This document shows positions 12,070-22,489 of a DNA stretch of 64,000 nucleotides, piece after piece. The number at the start of each line of letters is the position of its first letter. Positions within the stretch are counted from its first letter, which is position 1. The stretch comes from Hormiphora californensis (lineage: Eukaryota; Ctenophora; Tentaculata; Cydippida; Pleurobrachiidae). A model generated the notes under the pieces. It worked only from the letters and a program-made list of their open reading frames with translations, made no database searches and was not told where the DNA came from. The position numbers and the translations under genes were made by a program. Location: contig CM035356.1 in the NCBI GenBank assembly GCA_020137815.1, forward strand, positions 635,001 through 699,000. The letters are read 5' to 3'.

Positions 12070-15000
12070 TTAACTAGAGCCCAATTTGTCCAGTACCCTT
12101 GTTCCCTTCTCCTGATACTCCTCCCTCGTCATCCAGAATGTGTCATTGTTTTTCATAATGTCCGCTAGCACACTACCTCCATCAAATACAAGATGCTTCC
12201 GTCGGGGCGGATCTTCAATTCGAATCTTGAATTTCTGAGGAGAGAGATGCGTAAGGTGCGAGCTGACCATGGATGTTATAACTTATAATGGAAGAGAGAT
12301 ATAAGGTTGAGGGATGTTATAAACCCTTGTTGAGCCACAGGAAAAATACAAAACAGATGGAGATTGGTCGGTTGACAAACATTAGAAACTCACACTAAGT
12401 CGGTTGACATCACCCTTGAGAACTCTCTCCAGATACAGCTGCTTGATTTCTCTTTCCAACCGAGATGGCATACCTGGGTACATGGTACTACCTCCACTGA
12501 GTACGATGTGTTTGTAAAGTGCAGACCGGGGTTTTAAAATTTCGCTCCCTTTTGGGGAGAGAGATGGAATTGGGTTTTAAATTTAGAATTGGTTTTGGGT
12601 TTTTGGGGCCAGGGGGTAGGGGAAAAATTAAGAAATAGCAAAGCAAAGTTAGGTACTTTTTTAGAGAAGTTGAAAGGGGAGTTGATCCCTGAAAGTGTTA
12701 AAAAAGGAAACTCACCCAACCCCTTTTTCTCTCTTCCTAAAAGATAAAGGTTGGAACATAGCCTCGGGGGCCCACTCCCTAAAGCCCCCAAACTTGAAAA
12801 CCTCGCCCTTTGGGTAGCGGGGGGGGGAAAAAGGAAGTTTGAGGGGGATAAGGAAAAACCCCCCCCATAAAGTACATGAAAGGGAGGGCAGCTGAAGAGG
12901 ATAGTAAGAGGGGGGAGTTTTAAAAAAAACCCCACACATTTGGTAAAGTGACATTTGGGGAGACCCAGGTCACACAAAAACAAAATGAACTTTTAGGGCT
13001 CTTATATCTCTTATATCTAACGACTAACACACCACATTTACACATTCAATGTGTCACATTGTAACAAGACACAACAAATCCCAGTGTTATAAAAACCTTT
13101 TGTTTTTGGGTTTTTAATTAACCGTGTACGATTAAACCCTTTTAAAGTAGTGTCTTTAAACCAAAATTTTTTCCGCTTGGGTGATATCGATGCAAAAAAA
13201 AAGGGGCCCTTTTTTTTTTTCCCCGTTTTTTGGTTAAAGGGCCCCCGGGGGAAAAACATAGGGGAGCAGAAAATATGGGGGGAAAAAGGGGGTTATTTTG
13301 GGACGGGTGTTTGGGGGAAAGGGTGTATGGGGTAACGGGCCAACTTTAAAAGTTTTTAAATTAGCGGAAAGGAAAGGGGTGTGCTATTGATAAATTTTTT
13401 TAAAAAAATTGGAGGGAAAAGAAAAAAAGGTTGAAATTACTTCCCGGAATGGGGTTGTTTGAGATATAGTTTTGTGGGGGGTGGAAATGAAAGGGAGGAT
13501 GGGGGAAAAAAACCCCAGGTTCTTAACCCCCCTTCAAAAAACCTTGGGGGGGGTTCCCGGGAAAATTTTTCCTCCACCCCGTTTTCCCCAATCTTCTTTA
13601 ATTCCGGCAAATTTTTTTTATAAACAATTCCTCCCCCTCTCCCCCCCCTTTCCCCCAAATCCCTTTCCTTCCTTTTTTTCTCTCCCTTCCTCCTCTTTCT
13701 CTTCTTTCCTTTCCTTTACTTTTCACCCCCCCCCCTCCCCCTCTCTCCCTCTCTTTTCGCCCCCTCCTCTCTCTCTCTCCCCCTCTCTTTTCCCCCTCTC
13801 TCCCCTCCCCTTCTTCTTCTCCCCTTCTTTTCCTCCCCTTCTCTCTCTTCTTCTCTCTCTCTCCTCCCCTCGGTCTACAACACCCCACCACTCCCACAGG
13901 GGCCTTTAAGGCCCCATGGGGGGAAACGGGGTTTTAAATCCCCCCCCCCCGGGATCCTTTTTTGGAAATTTGGGGGCCCGGAGGGCCTGGGGAGTAAAGG
14001 TGGGGAGAAAAAGTACATAAGGGTATTTAAACAAGGTACAAAAGGGGTTTTTAAAGAAAAGAAAAAATTTATAACGGGGGGAAAAAGCTCATGGTGACGG
14101 AAAAAAAAGCCCTCCAAAATATCTGGAAAGAACCCCAAAACCATCTGGAACGGAGTCTAAGGGGGCCCAACTTATCGGGAACGGGAAAGGCAAAAATGTC
14201 TGAATCTAAAATCTAGGGAAACCTAGTGGCAAGGGAAAGGGGTTTAGAAAAGGTATAAATATAAATAAATTAAAAACCCAAATTTACAGGGGGGGACAGC
14301 TCAGGGGGTTTGTTTTAAAATTTTCGGGGAACTTTCCGGAGGTTTTTCCCCATCATTTTGAAGGGGACGATTTTTGGGTGGGGGGGGTTTTTTTTTTTTA
14401 AATTTGGCGGGTTATGGCAGTCAGGTACTTCTCCATTGGGGGGCTGCTCCCCCGGGGGCCCCGACACGATAGGGTTTGCCCGTGGTTTTTAATTTCCCCA
14501 AATTGGGTTTTTGGAGCCCCCTCCAAAAAAAAAGGGAATTCTTGGGTATTCTCAAATCTTTCCTTTCCCCCTGTCCGAACGGGACCTGTTTTTTGGTACA
14601 GCGACGTCGATCAGTATCGCTTCCTTCTTTTTTTTGTCTAGAAGGCCCAAGTCGGGTTTTACATGCCGGAGGGGGTTTCCCCCTGTATGGGGAACCCCCC
14701 CAGGGGACTTCGTTCTCTTTCCCTCGAGCACTTTTCTGCATAGGGGCCCCAAACCATTTTTGTTTCCCACAGGAAATCCGAGTCTTTGCCACCCCATGGT
14801 AGGGGGGCCCAGAAACTCGATCGTGGTGTGGGGTTATAGTCTCCTTTGGCGAGTTTCGGGGCATCCGTTTTAGGAGGTGTTCCCCGATCGTTGTGTTCTT
14901 TTACAGATAGGGCACTTCCATTCACTCCTTGCTCTTTCTCTATGGAAAGTTTAAAAATCCAGTTCGTGCAAAATGGCTTGATGGGGGGGCCGAAAATTTA

Positions 15001-18000
15001 CATGGGCTTCGGTATTTTGTTTGAGGCTCTCTTTTTTTTGAGCCGGGCCCCGGGTTAACCCCAGGGTGGCCCCCCCCCTTCTTCCATTTTGTTTCGGAAA
15101 TCTTCCATTTTAGCATTTTGCTCTTCCATTTCTCTCCAAAGTTCCCCCTTTGTAATTTTTTCCTTCAGGGCTTCTCTCTTCTGGGGGCCCCGTGAGCAAT
15201 CCTCAGTCTGCTTCGCCTTGGGGAGGGCAGATCTTGGGGTCCGTGGCCCTTGGTGAAGAATGCACGAGCCCCTGTCTCTTCCTTCCCCGACATCTTCAAC
15301 CCCGCGGAGACCCCTTCCCCCCAGTTTCCTGCAAAAAATTACAGCCGGTCAATGTAAAGGTTGCTCTTGATGACCCTTTTCTCAGGTTTCCCTATTTCTC
15401 ATATCTATCCACTGGTTTGGGAAGTGGACCAGCCCAGTTTTTTCCGGCCCCCGAACGGATCACGGTATTGCCCAGTTTGATGCGTGTGGGGGTTCTTGCC
15501 TTGCGGGCTCGAGGACAGTAGTTTTTTTTAAAAACTCTCATGTATTCAGTTTTGCCCTTTTGTTTTCATTTTTTGATAAGAATACGGTAAACCCCCAGGA
15601 TCCCGAGTTTTAAATGCCCCCCAATCTTCCCCCTTTCGGGTTTTCCCTGTCTCCCTTTGGGGAGGCTTTTTTCCCCGCACCGACTTCTGACCCCGTCCAA
15701 AATGTCAGAGCCCGCATTTGGGACAAACCAAAGGACATTTTGATTCAGTGCAAAACTTCCAGTGACTGCTAAGACCCTGCTGAAGGTCCTTTTTTTTGAG
15801 CTGGAAACCAGTTTAAAGTTTCCCAGTATGGGGGGGGGTGGTTAATACTAATATCGGTATCTAGACCCCTTTCTGGGTTGTTTTATGGTTAGCCTTTTTC
15901 CTTTGGGTTTTTAGTTGGGACCCTGGAAAAGGGGGGATCGGGCCCGAAATAAATTGAATGGGGAGGGGCCGGTCTTTTGGGAAAGAGGGCCTCTCTTGGG
16001 GGTTTATTTGGTTAAGGCGACCCAGTTGGACTTTTTAACCAACACACGTTGGAACGATGATTCAAATGGTGGGATTATCTAAAGGGTTATCTGACATCCC
16101 CTTTTACTTAGGATCCAAGTGGGGAATAGAGTCAATGCCTTTTGATAGTCGTTTTGTGGGGACTATACAGAGAAAACTTTTTTACGTTTGAAAGACGTGG
16201 GATAATTTTGGGTCGATTGCAAACTTTTCTTTACATCCCCTGTTTCTTCTTGGGGAAACCCCTTTTTGCTTTTCAGGGAAGAGCCTTTTTCCGTCGGGGT
16301 GGGGTAATTTTCTCTTCACGCTTCCTGTTATAACTTAGGGGTTTTGGGAGGGGGTTTAGGGGTCTGAATTTCCCCGGATCGCTCATTCCTTTCTTGGGGT
16401 TTTTCATCAGGGGATTTTTCCTCCCTTCAGTCACCCCTCCGGGGCCTGGCGTAAAAATTTTCATTGAGCAGCTAGCTATCCGTAAAAGGGAAAAGTTTTT
16501 GTGCTTGATCCAAAAGGGCCCTTTGCAGGGCCATCTAAAACCGGGGGGACGCCCATTTGGGGCTTCCCCTTCACAGGGGGAAACACTTTTCCGTGGGGAT
16601 CGGGAAATTTCCTCGGGGCTGGGTTGCCCCGCCTAAAAGTTTCCCCTTGGATGTATCAAACCCACCCCGCTTCAGTGTTGGGGCCCGACGTAAATTTCCC
16701 CAATTTTGGTTTTTCCCAAGTTTTAAGTTCCCCGTCTGGTCCTTGGTTTAGATTCAGGGGGGTAGGGGTCGGGATCCTCGTTTCTCCAATTTTTCGGGAA
16801 AGTTGCGCTGGTTTTTCTAAAAACGGTTTTTGTCACCCAAGGTTTTGCTGCTTCTTCTTGGATCGTCTTTCTTTCCGGCCTTCGCTAGCAAACTCTGTTT
16901 GACCTCCTCTATTACTTTCTTTTAGCCCCCTTCTTGGGCAAGGGGTGGGATCTTCAAATGTATCTATTTTAAACTAGATATTTTCGAGGGAAAATTAAAT
17001 TTTTGCGATTCGATCAAAATTTTCTATTTTTGCGATTTTAATTTTTTGCTAACCCCTGCTACCCCCCTTCCCCGGGCCCCAGTTATTGTCTAAAAAAACG
17101 CCCAAAATTTTGGGAGTCATCATTTTCCATGAACACCAACCTGCTTGGCGTTTGACCAATGGAAGGGGGCATTTTCTCATTGCTGATTGGCCCCTAAAAG
17201 ATACCCAAAAAAAGGGGTGAGACAGAAAAAAGGGTCAATTTAATTTGGTTTCAAATCCTACTGAATCCCTTGTCACATACCAAATTTTGCACGATTTTTG
17301 TAAAAAAACGTCCAAAATATTTTTTGCGGGAAATTTAAATTTTTTCCCGGGTTTTTCCCGCCAAAAAAAAAAGGCGAAAATAAAAAACTCCAAAGAAAAT
17401 ATTAATTTTTTCAGTAGTTTGGAATTCTGGGTGGTCCCCTGTAAATTTTGGTCAGCCTGGATGGTCTGAGCAATTTTGGGAACACTTTTTTTAAATCGGG
17501 GCAGCCACATCGGGCTTGTTTTTTCTGGGGAGGGTTTCTGGTATTTTAAATAGGTTTTCCCACTGCCCCTTGGGGCTCCCGGCCCCCGGGGTACAGCCAT
17601 CATAGTTTGGGTTCAAAAGGGTAAGGTCTGGGGTTTCCCAAAAAATTGATTTCCCCGGGTGGGGGTGGTCCTTGCCACTCGTTTTTCCCCCAGGGGGCGG
17701 GCCCCCGGGCCGTGACCCTTTTAAAGGCTTGGTTCCTTGATTAAATTTTTCTTGAACCCGCTCCCCGATTTCCGGGTTTTGGGATGGCCCTTTTTCCCTT
17801 CCATGGGTTTTTGGGGGGTTTAAAAGGGTTTTGGGGGTGGGTTTTTCTTCTAGCCAGCCCGTCGTGCCCCCTTCAGTTTTTTTTTCACGGGGGTAGGCCC
17901 CCTGTTTGATTTCCATCAGCTTCTGTGGTGAAAGGGGTTTCCCCACTGATTTTTAGATTCTAAATTTGGGGTCTTAAAAGGGTCATCATCTTCGAAAGGG

Positions 18001-20958
18001 GAGGGTTTTCTTTCCACCTTTTCCCCCACTTGGGGCCATACTCCTCCCCTTTTTTCCCGGGGGTGAGTACGAGTGGATGAAAAAAAGAGCGGGAATGTTC
18101 AAAAACAGTGGTCCCTTTTGTTTCCCTGGCGCTCTAGTGGGGGTGGTGGTGGGGGGGGGGGGTCGGTGTTCCCCCCTTGGCCAGGGGGGCCCGGGCCCGC
18201 AGGTTTTCATTTACCGGGGAGGTCCACTTGGGGGTTATTTTGGCCCGATTTTGCTGCCCTACCTTGGCTAGCCTTCCCCCTGATCAAACCCATTCTCCTT
18301 TCCGGTGTTCCATGTGTCCAATTTTTTCTTTTATCTTTAACTGGTTTAAGTTTGGAAACCCGGTTTAAGGGGGTTTTCCCCTTTTCTTCCCTAGGGGGTT
18401 TTGAGCCCCTTCCCGGAAAACCGGGTGGCCTGGGTTTTTTCGGCTGTAGTAGCCCCCCCGGGGGGGGCGGGGTTGGGTTTTTTATTTTTCTTTTGACCCA
18501 GGGCCCCCTTGGTTTAAGGGGGTTTGTACTAAAGTGAAAAGATGGTAATTTTGGGGGGGAGTTTCAAAAACCCAAACACTGTGATAAAATGTCATCGGTT
18601 TTTTGAAAAAGAGCCCCCGGTTTTTGGGGGGCTTAACACCCCGCCACCCGGTTTCAAAAGCGGTAAAAGAAACCCCCCCGCCACATTTTTGGGCCGTTTG
18701 TAGATGGGTTTTCCCCTCCCTCCTTTCAGCTTTTCAGCACCCAAACCCACACTTTCGCGTTTTTGGGGGTTTTGTATTTAATATGGGTAAAGCTCCGGGG
18801 AAGGGTTAAAAATATCCTCTCAGGGGCCCGGGTTTAAAATTTCCTTCAGGGCCGGGTTAAAATATCCTCTCAGGAACCGGGAAAAATCTTTTTGGGGGGG
18901 GGGGGGGGGGTAAAACCACCCCTAGGAACGGGGGAAAACTAAACCTCCGGAACGGGGGGCAAAATTTTCCCCTCGGAAATGGGTAACGTCCTCTTGGAAG
19001 GGGGGTAAAAACTATCCTTTTTCAGGGCCCGGGTTCTTTTCCCTCCCCAGGAAAAGGTAAACCCCAACATTTTTTTTGGGGGGGGGGGGGGGGGGGTAAA
19101 TACTATCCTCTCCAAGGGGAAACCCCCGGGGCCCCCCCAAAACCCCCCCCTTTCCGGAAAAAGGGGCTTTTCCCTTTCCTCTCTGGCGGGTAATCGATCC
19201 CCTGGAACGGGGTAAAAAATATCCTCTCAGGGACGGGGGGTTTTTGGTAAACCCCCCATTTTTCCGGGAAAAACAGGGGGGGGTTTAAAAATTTTCCTTT
19301 GGGGGGGGGGGGGGGGGGTAAAATTTCCCCTCCGGAAGGGGGGGTATTTTTTCCTCTCTGGGAAAAAGGGGAATCGATCTTTTCGGAACCCGGGGTAGTC
19401 CTTTTCCTCCCCGGGGGCGGGGGTTTAAAAAAATTGGTTTTGGGGGTTAAATGGAATTTAAAAACGGATTGGGTTTGTGGGGTTGAATAAAAGGGCATTT
19501 GGGGGGGCCCCCAGTTTGGGTGGAAAAATCCCGTTTTCCCTGGTAACCCTGAGCCGGGGAAAAGGGGGTAGGAACCCTAATATTTGGGGTCGTTACACTG
19601 TGGGCCGCCTAGCAAGAAATGTTTTTTTGGGGTTTTTGGATTTTTTGATTTTTTTTTTTTATTTTTAATACAAAGCCACGCTCAGCGCGGCCAAAAACGG
19701 GGCCTGGAAAACGGGGAAAAGGGGGAAAAGGGGGGGGGAAAAAGGGACTCCTTGTGACCCCGTTTTCCCGGGGGAAACCGATTGGAGGGGTGGGAGGTGG
19801 GGCCAAATCCCCCCCTTTCGGCGCGGTTCTCCAAGGGGGACACCAAATGCGCTCCAAAACTCGCCCCGGCCAACGGCGCACGAGTGAAGGAAAATGCCGA
19901 AATAAAAATTTTTGGGAAAAGCTTCACGAAATTTGGGGGTCATTCTCGGGGCCCCCCTTTTTTTCCTTCCCCGGGCCTCTCTTTCTTTTCTTCTTTCTTC
20001 TTCCCTCCCCTCCCTCCCTTTCTCTAATTCCCCTTTCCCAATGGTCTCTTTTTTTTTTTCCCTGTCTCTCCCTTTGGTTCCTCTCCTTTTCTTTTTTTCC
20101 TTACCTCTTCCCCTTTCACCCCCTATCCCCCTTTTCCCCCCCACGGGTTTTCATTTCCTTTTCTCCCCTCTTCCTCCTTTAATCTTTTTTCTTCCCTAAA
20201 CTTTTGGTTTTTTAGAAAAACCCTTTCTCCTGTTTCGGGCCTTTTTTTCTGCCCAAAAACCTCCCCTTTGTTTGTCTTGGCCCCAAAAGGGGGGTCTCGA
20301 TTTTGGGTTTTGTTTTAACTCTCTCCCCCTTTTCCGGGGGGATCTTGGCCCTTTGAGGGGGGTTCCCGTTAAAAGGGTTTTGGATTTTTTTGGTTTAATT
20401 TTTTTTTTCTTGTTTCCCTTTTCTTCTTCTCCTATTTTCCAAATCCTTTTCCTTTTTTTTTCCCAAAAAAACTTCCCCCCCCTGGGGCACCCAAAAACCA
20501 ACACAAAGGTTCCCTTTTTGGGGAAAGGGGCAACAAGGTTTGGGAAAGATCCAACCCTAAAAACCCTTTTAAAACAAATCTTAATTTTTAAAAAAGAATT
20601 TTAAAAAAATTAAAACCTTGGTTTAAACCCCTTATTTCAAAGTCCCCAATTTTTCACTAACCGGATTTTTTTTGTCCCCCCCCAAAAAGGGTCCATTTCT
20701 GGGAATTCTCCCCCTAAACCCCTTTTTTCCCCTTTCCTTGGGGTTTTGGGTGGTTTTGTTAACAATTTTTATTTTTTTCAATTTTTTTGGAAAAAAAGGC
20801 CAAAAATCCTACCCCCTTTTTCAAATTTTTAGGGAGGTTTAAAAAGGACAAATGTTTTAAAACCCAACCCAACACCAAGGGTTTCAATTTTGACTCAAAA
20901 ACCCCCCTTCCAATTTTCAAATTTTTAAAATAAAAGCCCACTCTCCTCCTCTCTGTCG

Positions 20959-21017
<59 letters not shown>

Positions 21018-21902
21018 CTCCCCTCTCTCACCACACTATGCGACACAACGCATAATGCTCGACACGGAAGTGTTACCTTGTGCATAGAGCGTCAACACAG
21101 CCTGAATGGAAATGTACACTCCTTTGAATCCGTATTCTTCAAACATAATCTGAAGTAAAAAGAGATGTTAGAAATGCAATGCATACTTCTCAGCATGTAC
21201 AGAGCCCTTCATAATTCATGTCCACAATGAACACATAACTTTGTATGTACATTGTACAAGAAGGGCTCTCGATTTCTGATTTGAATTACATACCTCTACC
21301 ATCTTTTCCCGGTTGCTCTTGGGATTTAGAGGAGGTTCTGTTAACAGTACTTTTGCATTTTTTGTATCAATCTTCATTTTATCATAAAATGTATGTGACC
21401 ACAAGTGCTTCATATCGTCCCATGATTTGACAACTCCATTTTCCATTGGGTATTTGATTTCCAACATCTGTCGACACTGTGCAGCCTCATCACCAATCAT
21501 CAGGTCCTGGGGAAGGTTCAGATCAATTGTTGGAACATCAACATAATCTATCAACAATATCATTTAATTATTTACAGTAATGACACTAAATTAAAACCTG
21601 GTGTTTTACCTTAATTTCAATGTCGCCCACTTTAGCACTAGACCGGATGATGGGTCGTCCCACCATGGCTGGGAACACATGCTCTGGGAAGTTCTTCCCC
21701 GCATGACCACACTTTACGTACTGAATGGGTGGTATTGTTGTTATTCAATCTGATTTCCAATATTTGACAATAGCAAATCCTACCCTTACATTTTAGAGGA
21801 GGTTAGGAACAGAGACAAATCGTTAAAACAACAACACTGTGTTTCATTACTCACCCCAGTTCCATTATCGGAGACTATGACATGATTCCCATCATTGTCC
21901 AT
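12070..21902 (-). CDS. ACTR2: Actin-related protein 2 (ARP2), middle exons corrupted
   Basis: ARP2 is an actin-like ATP-binding subunit of the ARP2/3 complex, which nucleates branched actin. Readable exons, minus strand: exon 1 21902-21855 (MDNDGN, then DNGTG, the phosphate-loop region); exon 2 21720-21610 ([20 protein letters not shown], then GRPIIRS); exon 3 21506-21294 ([21 protein letters not shown]); exon 4 21149-21077 ([20 protein letters not shown]). At the C-terminal end: an exon ending at 12394 ([20 protein letters not shown]) and the last exon 12234-12070 ([25 protein letters not shown], stop). All match ARP2 rather than conventional actin. Roughly residues 150-290 should lie between 12.53 and 20.9 kb, where the sequence is degraded; one recognisable remnant is at about 12.75 kb. 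The damage begins inside an exon and the outer exons and splice sites are intact, so the gene itself is probably functional. Its 5' end faces the plus-strand genes at 27.5 kb. Confidence 0.93.
12690..12810 (-). CDS. ACTR2: Corrupted remnant of an internal ACTR2 exon
   Basis: On the minus strand a frame reads APEAMFQP (DNA at 12749-12771), preceded by a Lys-x-Gly-Gly-x-Arg pattern and followed by a Gly-Val-Gly. This is the ARP2 segment that reads GGERFEAPEALFQP in animals. Neighbouring residues are altered, and downstream codons are interrupted by runs of A, T, G and C. I take it as a genuine exon seen through bad base calls, not as a pseudogene. Confidence 0.65.
18800..19400. repeat. Degraded minisatellite inside the corrupted stretch
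   Basis: A ~24-30-bp motif close to GGGGTAAAATATCCTCTCAG recurs about fifteen times between 18800 and 19400, each copy disturbed by extended G, A or T runs. The underlying genome probably has a tandem array here, which may explain why assembly failed. Confidence 0.55.
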
Positions 21903-22489
21903 AGCCTAGAGTGAAGATTGTTTAGCTAGTTACGAAATATTACAAGATTACAAGATTACAAATAAGTTTTACTATACATAACAAATGAATACAACGCACT
22001 CAGCAGAGCTTCCGCGTAATAAAATGATATGCCCTATATGAGTGAACTACTTCCCCTCAGTGAGCAGGGCAACAAGGGAGTTATCTCTAGGGCTCGAGTA
22101 TCCTCTGACAGGTGGAAAGTCTGGTATGGTAGCAAGGAAGTCTCCAAGTGTGACTTTTAGGTTCTCGAAAGAAAGTATGTACAGCGAAGTTTGCCGTCCT
22201 GATTGTAGAGTTAATGTCGTTTCTCTAAAGTTTCAAACGAAAGCCTAAGAACCAATCATTGCACTGCCTTCACTCGATATCTCCATATCTTATAGTTATT
22301 CTTTGGACAAAGACAAAGCCTCGATCTAATCAATGATCAATTGTACCAAAAAACACGGACAAAACAAAAAGCGAATCTAAAATAAGAGTGCGAAGTGCCT
22401 GTCACCCGCGAGGTGATCTCACTTTTCAGTAAAACTTGATAAACTTGATAAATAAACTTCATTACAGAATCGTAAACGGTGTCAGTCTT

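Larger units (their letters stand above)
12530..20940. other. Corrupted, homopolymer-inflated sequence
   Basis: From about 12530 to 20940 the texture changes abruptly: dense runs of 4-20 identical bases (GGGG, CCCC, TTTT, AAAA) in every register, lost dinucleotide structure, and no clean exons. Ordinary sequence returns for a short pocket at about 12965-13085 and fully after the CT run at 20945-21015. The boundary at 12530 cuts through an ARP2 exon. Such a pattern is expected from low-quality reads or unpolished consensus. Any open frame from this interval should be ignored. Confidence 0.85.

Noticed and set aside
13400-20600. Many Pro/Gly/Phe/Lys-rich open frames
   Set aside because: They come from homopolymer-inflated corrupted sequence and have no exon structure.
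22042-22248. 68-codon open frame just upstream of ACTR2
   Set aside because: Lies in the ACTR2 5' region, no recognisable protein, no splice signals.
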